A stretch of DNA of 64,000 nt from Mycobacterium sp. (GCF_029961025.1 NZ_JASBVP010000007.1:434001-498000), one strand, 5' to 3'. Shown: positions 28,674-37,480, counted from the first letter of the stretch. A program made the numbers and translations. The notes: generated from the letters alone by a model not told the origin.

Positions 28674-28776
28674 CCGGCTCCTTCTCAGCCCGCTCCGCGG
28701 GCTGCATCGTCGCCGAGCGGGGTGGGCCGGCCCGGCTCCTTCTCAGCCCGCTCCGCGGGCTGCATCGTCGCCGAGC
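28674..28776. repeat. Two copies of a 45-bp MIRU-like repeat
   Basis: Identical 45-bp copies lie at 28674-28718 and 28732-28776 (58-bp period). Each starts CCGGCTCCTTCTCAGCCCGC and ends TGCATCGTCGCCGAGC, and contains the palindrome GCCCGC-TCC-GCGGGC. The pattern resembles the mycobacterial interspersed element with a CATCGTCGCC end and is related to the units at 63366-63551 and 54657-54697. The second copy runs into echA7 and encodes its last 11 codons and stop. Confidence 0.8.
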
Positions 28777-29534
28777 CAACGCGGGGGGCGTTTCTGCAGG
28801 AAGGCGAGCATGCCTTCCCGAGCCTCGTCGGAGACGAACAGCCGCGCCGAGTCCGCGGCGAGCCGGTCGGCATCGCGGTCGAACCCGGTCAGTACCGCCG
28901 CGGTGGTCAGCGCCTTGCACGCGGCCAGACCCTGCGGTGAGCCGCGCCGCAGGTCGGCGAGCAGCGAAGCGACTTCGGCGTCGACGTCGTCGGCGGCCAC
29001 CGTGACCAACCCGATCGCGGCGGCTTCGGCGGCCCCGAACGTCTCGCCCGTCAGGTAATAGCGGGCCGCGGCGCGGGCGGACATTTTCGGCAGTAACGTC
29101 AGCGAGATGATCGCCGGCGCCACCCCGATCCGCGCCTCGGTCAGCGCGAAGGTGCTGCGCGGGCCGGCGACCGCGATATCGCAGGCACCGACCAGGCCCA
29201 GACCGCCGGCCCGGACATGGCCATCGATCGCCGCGATCACCGGCAGCGGTAACTCGACGATGGCGCGCAGCAGCGCGGCCAGCTCCCGACCCCTTGCCTC
29301 GGCCATCTCGAACGCATCGCCGCCGCTGGCCTCGCCCAGGTCCGCTCCGGCGCAAAACGTGCCGCCGGTGTGGCCGAGCACCACGGCCCGCACGCCGGGA
29401 TCGGCCGCCGCGTCCCGCAACCCCTGGTGCAGCTGACCGACCAGGGTGCTGGAAAGCGCGTTGCGGTTGTGCGGAGAGTCCAGCGTCAGCCGGGCAACCG
29501 AACCGGCGCCGGCGTATTTGACAAGCGTCTGCAT
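28743..29534 (-). CDS. echA7: Enoyl-CoA hydratase/isomerase family protein EchA7
   Basis: This 263-residue crotonase-fold protein hydrates enoyl-CoA thioesters. It has the CoA-pocket motifs SPHNRNALSSTLVGQL and FCAGADLGEA, and the oxyanion-hole stretch HVRAGGLGLVGACDIAV. In this operon it most plausibly acts on a glutaconyl-type branched enoyl-CoA after carboxylation. ATG 29532-29534 overlaps the fadE12 stop (TGATG). The last 11 residues (LGDDAARGAG and one preceding) are encoded inside a MIRU-like repeat, so the C-terminus is probably variable among species. Confidence 0.9.
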   Translation of the reverse strand: MQTLVKYAGAGSVARLTLDSPHNRNALSSTLVGQLHQGLRDAAADPGVRAVVLGHTGGTFCAGADLGEASGGDAFEMAEARGRELAALLRAIVELPLPVIAAIDGHVRAGGLGLVGACDIAVAGPRSTFALTEARIGVAPAIISLTLLPKMSARAAARYYLTGETFGAAEAAAIGLVTVAADDVDAEVASLLADLRRGSPQGLAACKALTTAAVLTGFDRDADRLAADSARLFVSDEAREGMLAFLQKRPPRWLGDDAARGAG

Positions 29535-30715
29535 CAGTAGGACCGCGGTAGGCCCAGCGATGTCTGCGCGACGAAGTTGAGGATCATCTCGCGGCTTACC
29601 GGCGCGATCCGCGACAACCGGGACGCGGCCAACGCCGCGGCGATGCCATACTCCTTGGTCAGCCCGTTGCCACCCAACGACTGCACCGCCTGATCGACCG
29701 CGCGCGCCGATGCCTCGCCCGCGGCGTACTTCGCCATGTTGGCCGCCTCCGCCGCACCGGCCTCATCGCCGTGGTCGTAGAGCGTCGCCGCCTTCTGCAT
29801 CATCAACTTGGCCAACTCGATTTCGACGTAATTCTGCGCCAACGGATGTGAGAGGCCCTGATGGGCGCCGATCGGGGTGTCCCACACCTTGCGGTTTTTG
29901 ACGTAGTCGACCGCCTTGCCAAGCGCAAAGCGGCCCATGCCCACCGCACTGGCCGCGCCCATGATGCGTTCGGGATTAAGACCGGCGAACAGTTGCGCTA
30001 TCGCGGCGTGCTCGGAGCCCACCAGCGCGTCGGCCGGCAGCCGCACGTCGTCGAGGAACACCTGGAACTGGCGCTCCGGGCTGATCAGCTCCATCTCGAT
30101 CGGGGTGTAGGTGAATCCCGGCGCGTCGGTGGGCACGACGAACAGCGCCGGACGCAGCTTGCCGGTCTTGGCTTCTTCGGTGCGGCCCACCACCAGCACG
30201 GCCTGCGCCTGGTCGACACCGGAGATGAAAACCTTCTGCCCGCGAATGATCCAGCCACCGCCCACGCGGCGCGCCGTGGTGGTGATTCGGTGGGAATTCG
30301 ACCCGGCGTCGGGCTCGGTGATAGCGAACGCCATGATCAGCGAGCCGTCGGCGATGCCGGGCAGCCAGCGGTCTTTCTGCTCGTCGGTGCCGAACCTGGC
30401 GATGATGGTGCCGTTGATGGCGGGCGACACCACCATCATCAACAGCCCGCATCCGGCCGCCGACATCTCCTCCATCACCAGCGACAGCTCATACATCCCG
30501 GCGCCGCCCCCTCCATATCTCTCGGGAAGGTTGACGCCGATGAATCCGAGTTTTCCTGCCTCAGCCCATAGTTCGTCGGTGTGTTGGTGTGCCCGGGCCT
30601 TCTGCAGGTAGTAGTCTGCGCCGTAGTTGGCCGCCAGCGCGGCCACCGCGCTGCGCAACGCCCGGCGCTCTGGGCTTTCGATGAAGCCGTTCTGGGTCAT
30701 CGCGTTTTGGGTCAT
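29534..30715 (-). CDS. fadE12: Acyl-CoA dehydrogenase FadE12
   Basis: This FAD-dependent acyl-CoA dehydrogenase (393 aa) has MAFAITEPDAGSNSHRITTTA and the C-terminal GGNGLTKEYGIA. The usual C-terminal EGT catalytic motif is absent; the corresponding segment reads RIAPVSREM. A Glu in LNPERIMGAAS falls where isovaleryl-CoA dehydrogenase carries its catalytic base, pointing to branched-chain substrates (inference). The N-terminus carries a duplicated MTQNA/MTQNG, giving two in-frame ATGs (30715 and 30700). ATG 30715 overlaps the accA2 TGA (ATGA), supporting that start and translational coupling. Confidence 0.93.
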   Translation of the reverse strand: MTQNAMTQNGFIESPERRALRSAVAALAANYGADYYLQKARAHQHTDELWAEAGKLGFIGVNLPERYGGGGAGMYELSLVMEEMSAAGCGLLMMVVSPAINGTIIARFGTDEQKDRWLPGIADGSLIMAFAITEPDAGSNSHRITTTARRVGGGWIIRGQKVFISGVDQAQAVLVVGRTEEAKTGKLRPALFVVPTDAPGFTYTPIEMELISPERQFQVFLDDVRLPADALVGSEHAAIAQLFAGLNPERIMGAASAVGMGRFALGKAVDYVKNRKVWDTPIGAHQGLSHPLAQNYVEIELAKLMMQKAATLYDHGDEAGAAEAANMAKYAAGEASARAVDQAVQSLGGNGLTKEYGIAAALAASRLSRIAPVSREMILNFVAQTSLGLPRSY

Positions 30716-32703
30716 GACGGATCCCCTTCTGCAGTAGGCGCTTCCACCCGTGCTAAAACGATGCCGGCCTCGACCTGTGCGCCGGGGGTGACGTTGAGTT
30801 GCACCAGTACCCCGTCGGCCGGCGCGGTGATGGTGTGCTCCATTTTCATCGCTTCCAGCCAGACCAGCGGTTGCCCGGCGGTGACGTGCTCACCGAGCCG
30901 TGCACCGACCCGGGTGACGCTACCGGGAATCGGTGCCACCAACGACCCCCGCTCGGGTGCCGAACCCGGCTCGGAAAAGCGTGGCAACGCGACCAGATGA
31001 ACCGACCCGTTGGGCGAGTCGACATAGATGTCGTCACCGTAGCGCGCGACGGCGAAGCGCCGTGCCACCCCGTCGGCGTCGGCGAGCACCACCGCGTCGG
31101 CGGCAAGCGACACCAGTTGCACCGCCTCGTCGCCGGGCAGCATCACCGCGTTTCCGCTGAAGCGATATTCCACCCGCTGCTGGCGGCCGCCATCCTCACG
31201 GTAGGTCTTGACCTGATAACCCGACGCCAGGTTGCGCCAGCCGCTGGGTATGGAGCCCAGAACCGGTGCGCCAGCGCGGTTGTGCGCGGCGTCTGCCAGC
31301 GCGGCAGCGATCGCCGATAACCGAACCGTGCCGGCGTCGGCCAGCGGCGCTGACAGTCGGGTCAAATCATGGGTGTCGAAAAACGCGGTGTCGGTGGCGC
31401 CGTCGAGGAACGCCGGGTGCCGCAGCACGTTCACCAGGAGGTCGCGGTTGGTGCGTATCCCGTGCAGGCGGCTGCGGGCCAGGGCATCGGCGAGCACCAT
31501 CGCGGATTGCCGGCGGGTCGGGGCGTAGGAGATCACCTTCGCCAGCATCGGGTCGTAGTGGATGGGCACGGTGCAGCCGTCGACAACGCCGGAGTCCAGC
31601 CGGATTCCGGCCCGCCGTCCCAGGGTTTCAAAGCACGCCCGCACCCCCGGGACGTCGATGGTGCGCACCAGGCCGGGTTGCGGCTGCCAGCCGTGAGCCG
31701 GATCCTCTGCGTACAACCGCGCCTCGATCGAATGGCCCAGGGCGGCAGGGGGTTCAGCAGCCAACCGGGCACCGTCGGCGATCGCCAGCTGCAGCTCGAC
31801 AAGGTCGAGCCCGGTGGTCTCCTCGGTGACCGGGTGCTCGACCTGCAGCCGAGTGTTCATCTCCAGAAAATAAAGCTCCCCCTCCTCAGAAGACGGGTCG
31901 GCGAGAAACTCCACCGTTCCGGCGCCCGTATAGCCGATCGCCGCGGCGGCCAGCCGGGCCGCGTCGAACAGCTTGGCACGCATCCCCGGTGTGCGTTCCA
32001 CCAGCGGAGACGGGGATTCTTCGATGATCTTCTGATGGCGGCGCTGAATCGAGCATTCGCGTTCGCCGACGGCCCAGACGGTGCCGTGGAGGTCGGCGAG
32101 CACTTGGACTTCGATATGGCGGCCGGCGGCAACGTAACGCTCGCAAAACACGGTCGGATCACCGAACGTCGACCCTGCTTCACGACGGGCAGCCTCGACT
32201 TCTGCTGGCAGGAATGACAATTCATGGACCACACGCATTCCACGTCCACCGCCGCCGGCCGCCGCTTTGACGATCACCGGCAGCTGTTCCGAGGTGACGG
32301 TGTCCGGATCAAGGTCACCGAGCACCGGCACGCCGGCGGCGGCCATCATCTTCTTGGATTCGATCTTGGAGCCCATCGCGCGTACTGCGCTCGCCGGCGG
32401 TCCGACCCATGTCAGGCCGGCGTCTTGCACGGCAGCAGCGAAATCAGCGTTTTCGGAGAGGAACCCGTAGCCGGGATGCACGGCATCGGCACCCGCGGCA
32501 CGGGCAGCGGCGATGATCGCCCCGGCGTTGAGATAGTCGGTGGTCTTGGGGAGCCGCACCCGAGCGTCGGCCTCCGCGACGTGTGGCGCGCCGGCATCCG
32601 GATCGGTGTACACGGCGACGGTGCCCAGACCCAGCCGCCGGCAGGTGGCAAAGACCCGCCGGGCGATCTCGCCGCGGTTGGCCACCAGCACCCGAGTGAT
32701 CAA
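30712..32703 (-). CDS. accA2: Acyl-CoA carboxylase biotin-containing alpha subunit AccA2
   Basis: AccA2 (663 aa) combines biotin carboxylase and biotin carrier domains. The N-terminus ITRVLVANRGEIARRVFATC, the ATP-grasp KAAAGGGGRGMRVV, the EMNTRLQVEHPVTEETTG loop and the C-terminal biotinylation motif LEAMKMEHT are intact. It supplies carboxybiotin to AccD2. Mycobacterial AccA1-D1 is a methylcrotonyl-CoA carboxylase; the AccA2-D2 substrate is unsettled and could be a branched or terpenoid acyl-CoA. The likely start is TTG 32703, eight bases after the accD2 stop, with GAGGG just upstream. The 3' end overlaps fadE12. Confidence 0.94.
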   Translation of the reverse strand: MITRVLVANRGEIARRVFATCRRLGLGTVAVYTDPDAGAPHVAEADARVRLPKTTDYLNAGAIIAAARAAGADAVHPGYGFLSENADFAAAVQDAGLTWVGPPASAVRAMGSKIESKKMMAAAGVPVLGDLDPDTVTSEQLPVIVKAAAGGGGRGMRVVHELSFLPAEVEAARREAGSTFGDPTVFCERYVAAGRHIEVQVLADLHGTVWAVGERECSIQRRHQKIIEESPSPLVERTPGMRAKLFDAARLAAAAIGYTGAGTVEFLADPSSEEGELYFLEMNTRLQVEHPVTEETTGLDLVELQLAIADGARLAAEPPAALGHSIEARLYAEDPAHGWQPQPGLVRTIDVPGVRACFETLGRRAGIRLDSGVVDGCTVPIHYDPMLAKVISYAPTRRQSAMVLADALARSRLHGIRTNRDLLVNVLRHPAFLDGATDTAFFDTHDLTRLSAPLADAGTVRLSAIAAALADAAHNRAGAPVLGSIPSGWRNLASGYQVKTYREDGGRQQRVEYRFSGNAVMLPGDEAVQLVSLAADAVVLADADGVARRFAVARYGDDIYVDSPNGSVHLVALPRFSEPGSAPERGSLVAPIPGSVTRVGARLGEHVTAGQPLVWLEAMKMEHTITAPADGVLVQLNVTPGAQVEAGIVLARVEAPTAEGDPS

Positions 32704-32710
32704 CGCGCCC

Positions 32711-34312
32711 TCACATCCGGAACACGCCGAAATTCGACGTTCCCTTGATCGGGGCATTAGCGATGGCGGACAGGCACATTCCTAGCACAGTTCGGGTGTC
32801 GCGCGGATCGATCACCCCGTCGTCATATAGCCGTCCGGACAAAAACAGCGGCAGCGACTCGGCCTCGATTTGTGCTTCGATCGCCGCGCGCATCGCCGCG
32901 TCGGCCCGTTCGTCGAACTGCTGGCCGCGCGCCTCGGCGGCGGCGCGGCTGACAATCGAGATCACCCCCGCCAACTGGGCGCCGCCCATCACCGCGGCCT
33001 TGGCGGAGGGCCAGGCGAACAAAAACCGCGGATCGTAGGCTCGTCCGCACATGCCGTAGTGCCCGGCGCCGTAAGACGCGCCGATCAGCAGCGAGATATG
33101 CGGCACGGTGGAGTTGGAAACGGCGTTGATCATCATCGACCCGTGCTTGATCATGCCGCGCTCTTCGTAGCGCTTGCCGACCATATACCCGGTGGTGTTG
33201 TGCAGGAACAGCAACGGCGTGTCGTAACGGTTGGCCAACTGAATGAACTGGGTTGCCTTCTGGGATTCCTCGCTGAACAAGATGCCGCGAGCGTTCGCCA
33301 AAATCCCCAGTGGATAGCCGTGCAGTGTCGCCCAGCCGGTCACCAGTGACGAGCCGTAACGCGGTTTGAACTCGTCGAACTCGGAGCCGTCGACGATGCG
33401 CGCGATGACCTCCCGCGGGTCGAACGGGATACGCAGGTCCGCGGGCACGATGCCGATCAACTCCTCGGCGGCATACCGCGGGTCGACGACCGGACCCGGC
33501 TGCGGCCCCAGTTTCTTCCAGTTCAGCCGTGCCACAATTCGCCGGCCGATACGGATCGCGTCGGGCTCGTCGACGGCGAAGTAGTCGGCCAGGCCGGAGA
33601 TGCGGGCATGCATCTCGGCGCCTCCCAGGGATTCGTCGTCCGACTCCTCTCCGGTGGCCATCTTCACCAGCGGCGGGCCGGCCAGAAACACCTTCGAGCG
33701 TTCCTTGATCATCACCACGTGATCGCACATTCCGGGCACGTACGCCCCGCCCGCGGTGGAGTTGCCGAACACCAGTGCAATGGTGGGGATCCCGGCCGCC
33801 GACAGCCGGGTCAGGTCGCGAAACATTTGCCCCCCGGGGATAAAGACGTCTTTCTGGGTGGGCAAATCGGCGCCGCCGGACTCCACCAGTGAAATCACCG
33901 GTAACCGGTTCTGGAACGCGATCTGGTTAGCGCGCAGGATCTTTCGCAGCGTCCAGGGGTTGCTGGTGCCGCCTTTGACCGTGGGATCATTGGCGACGAG
34001 CAGGCATTCCACTCCGGACACCACCCCGATTCCCACCACCACGCTGGCGCCAACCTGAAACTCGCTGCCCCAGGCTGCCAGCGGACACAATTCCAGAAAC
34101 GGTGAATCCGGGTCGACAAGCAGCTCGATGCGCTCCCGGGCGGTCAGCTTGCCGCGGGCGTGGTGCCGCTGCACATACGTCGGACCGCCGCCGGCCAATG
34201 CCTTGGCCAGCTCGGCGTTGACCTCGTCGAGTTTGGCGCTCAACGCGGCCGCTGCCTCCCGGTAGGCCGCGGAGGCGGGATCCAGGCTGGATCGCAGGAG
34301 CGTCACGAGCAC
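32711..34312 (-). CDS. accD2: Acyl-CoA carboxylase carboxyltransferase beta subunit AccD2
   Basis: The carboxyltransferase subunit (533 aa) transfers CO2 from biotin to an acyl-CoA. It has RHHARGKLTARERIELLVDP, NDPTVKGGTSNPWTLRK, the oxyanion motifs ESGGADLP and FGNSTAGGAYVPGM, and ASYGAGHYGMCGRA, all typical of methylcrotonyl/geranyl-CoA-type subunits. Homology to M. tuberculosis AccD2 runs to the C-terminal TSNFGVFRM. GTG 34312 is the first usable start in frame. An ATG overlapping the fadE13 stop (ATGA at 34359) is out of frame and closes after 18 codons, so I do not use it. Confidence 0.94.
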   Translation of the reverse strand: MLVTLLRSSLDPASAAYREAAAALSAKLDEVNAELAKALAGGGPTYVQRHHARGKLTARERIELLVDPDSPFLELCPLAAWGSEFQVGASVVVGIGVVSGVECLLVANDPTVKGGTSNPWTLRKILRANQIAFQNRLPVISLVESGGADLPTQKDVFIPGGQMFRDLTRLSAAGIPTIALVFGNSTAGGAYVPGMCDHVVMIKERSKVFLAGPPLVKMATGEESDDESLGGAEMHARISGLADYFAVDEPDAIRIGRRIVARLNWKKLGPQPGPVVDPRYAAEELIGIVPADLRIPFDPREVIARIVDGSEFDEFKPRYGSSLVTGWATLHGYPLGILANARGILFSEESQKATQFIQLANRYDTPLLFLHNTTGYMVGKRYEERGMIKHGSMMINAVSNSTVPHISLLIGASYGAGHYGMCGRAYDPRFLFAWPSAKAAVMGGAQLAGVISIVSRAAAEARGQQFDERADAAMRAAIEAQIEAESLPLFLSGRLYDDGVIDPRDTRTVLGMCLSAIANAPIKGTSNFGVFRM

Positions 34313-34355
34313 CGCCGACGATGTCGGGCCAAGCGATCAGGCAAAGCTGGTGTGC

Positions 34356-35504
34356 TCATGACCGAAACCCCAGCGTCTTGGCGGCCAGCGCGGTCAGGAT
34401 CTCGGTGGTCCCACCGCCAATGCCCAAAATCCGCATGTCGCGGTATTGGCGCTCGACTTCGCATTCGGACATGTAGCCCATGCCGCCAAACAACTGAACG
34501 GCTTGGTTGACCACCCACTCGCCGGCTTCCACGGCGGTGTTTTTGGCAAAGCACACCGGTGCGATCAGATGGGTCTCGCCGGCCAGTTGACGCTCCACCA
34601 CGCTGCGCACATAGACCCGGGCGACGTCGATGCGCCGGGCCATCTCGGTCAGCGTGTTTTGCACCGCCTGCCGGGAGATCAGCGGGCGGCCGAACGTTTC
34701 CCGGTCCCGGCACCACGCTGCGGTGAGGTCCAGGCAGCGCTGGGCACTCGAATACGCTTGCACGGCAAGGCCGATGCGTTCCGAGACGAAGGCTTGCGCG
34801 ATTTGGGCGAAGCCGCTGTTCTCGGCGCCGACCAGATTGGCAACGGGTACCCGTACATCGGTGTAGGACAACTCGGCGGTGTCCGAGGAGCGCCAGCCCA
34901 TCTTGTCCAGCTTGCGGGTGACCGCAAAACCCGGTGTGCCTTTCTCGACGACCAGCAGCGACACGCCCGCCGCGCCGGGGCCTCCGGTGCGCACGGCGGT
35001 GACCACGTAGTCGGCGCGCACCCCGGAGGTGATGTAGGTCTTAGCACCGTTGACGAGGTAGTGGTCACCGCTTAAGACGGCGGTTGTTCGCAGGTGGCCC
35101 ACGTCCGAGCCGCCGGCGGGTTCGGTGATGGCCAGCGCGCCGATCTTCTCACCGGCCAGCGTCGGCCGCACGAAGGTGTCGATGAGCCGCCGATTGCCCG
35201 AGGCCGCCATGTGCGGCACCGCGATCCCGCAGGTGAACAGCGACGCGTAAACGCCCCCCGGGGTGCCGGCCTGGTGCAGCTCCTCGCAGATGATCACCGA
35301 GTCGGCACCGTCACCGCCCCCGCCGCCGACCGCTTCGGGGAATCCCGCGCCCAGCAGGCCGGCCTGCCCGGCCCTGCGGTGCAACTCGCGGGGCAACTCC
35401 CCGGTGCGCTCCCACTCCTCGACGTTGGGCAGGATCTCGCGCTCGGCGAACGCGCGCACCGCCTTTCGCAGCTGGTCACGCTCGGGCGTGGTCCAGATGC
35501 TCAC
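34356..35504 (-). CDS. fadE13: Acyl-CoA dehydrogenase FadE13
   Basis: This 382-residue acyl-CoA dehydrogenase has GALAITEPAGGSDVGHLRT, KTYITSG, FGRPLISRQAVQNTL and the C-terminal RILGIGGGTTEI. In isovaleryl-CoA-type enzymes the position of the usual EGT glutamate is occupied by Gly/Ala, as here (GGGTTE), and a helix Glu (SERIGLAVQ) is the candidate base. That suggests branched acyl-CoA substrates (inference). GTG 35504 overlaps the stop of the AtuA-like gene (GTGA) and has AAAGG upstream, so the start is well supported. Confidence 0.92.
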   Translation of the reverse strand: MSIWTTPERDQLRKAVRAFAEREILPNVEEWERTGELPRELHRRAGQAGLLGAGFPEAVGGGGGDGADSVIICEELHQAGTPGGVYASLFTCGIAVPHMAASGNRRLIDTFVRPTLAGEKIGALAITEPAGGSDVGHLRTTAVLSGDHYLVNGAKTYITSGVRADYVVTAVRTGGPGAAGVSLLVVEKGTPGFAVTRKLDKMGWRSSDTAELSYTDVRVPVANLVGAENSGFAQIAQAFVSERIGLAVQAYSSAQRCLDLTAAWCRDRETFGRPLISRQAVQNTLTEMARRIDVARVYVRSVVERQLAGETHLIAPVCFAKNTAVEAGEWVVNQAVQLFGGMGYMSECEVERQYRDMRILGIGGGTTEILTALAAKTLGFRS

Positions 35505-37207
35505 CGCAGGAGCCTTTCCGGAACGTCGACGCAGCGGCTGCGCAGCCATTCGCCCAGCCCCTTGGCCTGGGGGTCGAACCGTGCCTGGTAGCCGACCCCC
35601 AGGCCCAAGATGCCGTCGATGACGAAGTTCACCGCGCGCAGGTTGGGCAGCACGTGGCGGGTGATCGGCAGCTCGGCGGTCTCGGGCAGCAGGTCCCTGA
35701 GCAACTCGACCGTGAGCGTGTGCGCCAGCCAGCGCCACTGCTCCTCGGTGCGCACCCACACCCCGAGGTTGGCCGATCCGCCCTTGTCTCCGCTGCGGGC
35801 GCCCGCGACCCGGCCCAGCGGCATCCGTCGGACCGGCCCGGCGGGCAGCGGCTCGGGCAGCGGTGGCGGCGCAACCGGCGCCAGTTCGAGGGTGTCGGTG
35901 GCGGCGGGGATCTCGGTGCGGGTGCCGTCGGCGTGTACGGCGATGTGCGGCACTTGTGCGGCGTCGACGTAGCCGGCAGTGAACACCCCGTAGACCTGGG
36001 CATCACCCGGCGGGGCGGTGAGGTGAAAGCCCGGGTAACTGGCCAAAGCGAGTTCGACTGCAGCCGAGGAGAATTGCCGTCCGACATTGGCGGGGTCAGG
36101 GTCGCGGGCCACGCAGTGCAGCAACGCGCTGGCGGTTTCTTCGGTACCGGAGTCGGGGTGGTCGGTGCGGGCCAGGGTCCACTGCAACTCGGCGGGCTTA
36201 ACGCTCAGCGATGTCTCCAGCTGGCGACGCACCAGCGCGGCCTTGGCCTCGATGTCCAGACCGGTCAGCACGAACGTCATCGCGTTGCGGAACCCGCCGA
36301 CGCTATTCAGCGACACCTTCAGCGTCGGTGGTGGCGGTTCCCCGGTTACCCCGCTGATGCGCACCCGATCGGGGCCGGCGCTAAAGAGCTCGATGCTGTC
36401 CATCCGGGCGGTGACGTCCGGGTTGGGGTAGCGGGCGCCGGTGATTTCGTAGAGCAATTGCGCGGTGACGGTGTCCACGCTGACCTGCCCGCCGGTGCCG
36501 GGGTGCTTGGTGATCACCGACGAGCCGTCGGGGTGAATCTCGGCCAGCGGAAAACCGGGGTGAAGCAGACCGGGGATCGCCGGGATTTCCGTGAAAAACG
36601 CATAGTTCCCGCCGGTGGCCTGGGCACCGCACTCGATGACGTGTCCCGCGACCACCGCACCGGCAAGCCGGTCGTAGTCGGTGCGGGCCCAGCCGAAGTG
36701 TGCGGCGGCCGGCCCGACGGTCACCGAAGCATCGGTGACCCGGCCGGTGATCACCACGTCGGCCCCGCGGTTGAGGCAGTCGACGATGCCCCAGGCACCC
36801 AGGTAGGCGTTGGCCGCCAGCGGGCAGCCCAGTCCCAGCTCGGCGGCCCGCGCGTGCAGGTCGTCGCCCTCGACGTGAGCGACCCGCGCCGGGATGCCCA
36901 AGCGCTCGGCCAGGGCGCGTACCGCATCGGCCAGGCCCGAGGGGTTCAGGCCGCCGGCATTGGCGACGATGCGTACCCCCCGGTCGTGGGCCAGCCCCAG
37001 GCACTCCTCGAGTTGGCTCAAAAACGTCTTCACATAACCGCGGCCGGGGTGCTTGGCCCGGTCACGGCCGAGGATCAGCATGGTCAACTCGGCCAGGTAG
37101 TCGCCGGTGAGGTAGTCCAACTCGCCGCCGGTGAGCATCTCGCGCATCGCCGACAGCCGGTCGCCGTAGAACCCCGAGCAGTTCCCGATGCGAACCGCAG
37201 ACACCAC
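35501..37207 (-). CDS. Acyclic terpene utilisation AtuA family protein (Rv0976c-like)
   Basis: This is a 568-residue protein of the AtuA/DUF1446 family. The N-terminus VRIGNCSGFYGDRLSAMREM, NAGGLNP, GRVTDASVTVGPAA and HVIECGAQATGGNYAFF are family hallmarks, and the C-terminal AtuA-like ferredoxin-fold segment includes GARSGDKGGSANLGVWVR. AtuA is required for citronellol/geraniol breakdown in Pseudomonas, but its reaction is not established. Paired GTGs at 37207 and 37204 follow GGAGGG; the first is used. It is the first gene of a six-gene operon (AtuA-like, fadE13, accD2, accA2, fadE12, echA7). Confidence 0.88.
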   Translation of the reverse strand: MVSAVRIGNCSGFYGDRLSAMREMLTGGELDYLTGDYLAELTMLILGRDRAKHPGRGYVKTFLSQLEECLGLAHDRGVRIVANAGGLNPSGLADAVRALAERLGIPARVAHVEGDDLHARAAELGLGCPLAANAYLGAWGIVDCLNRGADVVITGRVTDASVTVGPAAAHFGWARTDYDRLAGAVVAGHVIECGAQATGGNYAFFTEIPAIPGLLHPGFPLAEIHPDGSSVITKHPGTGGQVSVDTVTAQLLYEITGARYPNPDVTARMDSIELFSAGPDRVRISGVTGEPPPPTLKVSLNSVGGFRNAMTFVLTGLDIEAKAALVRRQLETSLSVKPAELQWTLARTDHPDSGTEETASALLHCVARDPDPANVGRQFSSAAVELALASYPGFHLTAPPGDAQVYGVFTAGYVDAAQVPHIAVHADGTRTEIPAATDTLELAPVAPPPLPEPLPAGPVRRMPLGRVAGARSGDKGGSANLGVWVRTEEQWRWLAHTLTVELLRDLLPETAELPITRHVLPNLRAVNFVIDGILGLGVGYQARFDPQAKGLGEWLRSRCVDVPERLLR

Positions 37208-37246
37208 GTCGTGCCCTCCCTTCGGGCCGCCGCCGCGCGACCTGTC

Positions 37247-37262
37247 AACCAACTGGTAGGTT
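37247..37262. promoter_or_regulatory. TetR-type operator candidate upstream of the acyl-CoA operon
   Basis: AACCAACTGGTAGGTT is an imperfect 16-bp palindrome of the form AACCnACnnGTnGGTT, typical in size and layout for TetR-family operators. It lies 40 bp upstream of the first GTG of the AtuA-like gene, a good position for repression. No regulator gene is adjacent. The remainder of 37208-37480, the divergent gap before rpmF, shows no gene. Confidence 0.45.
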
Positions 37263-37480
37263 AGCGGGTATCCTCGCGGCCCGTCAGGGATGTCCGGCGC
37301 ACCTGCGGCGCCGTCGGGGGGTGCCACCACCACCGCTGTCGGCGGCTGTGCAGCGGCGCCGCATTTTGGCGGCCCTCGCATCACCGGCTATCGTTAAGGG
37401 TGATCGTCGCGCCAAATCGTCGTGCCAACTTGGCGGTTATCCGCGAGCCGCGACCACGACCCGAGGAGTAAGGCCCAGCT

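Noticed and set aside
34303..34359. A frameshifted original start of accD2 at the ATG overlapping the fadE13 stop
   Set aside because: The frame closes after 18 codons and AccD2 homology starts correctly from the GTG at 34312, so no frameshift is needed.
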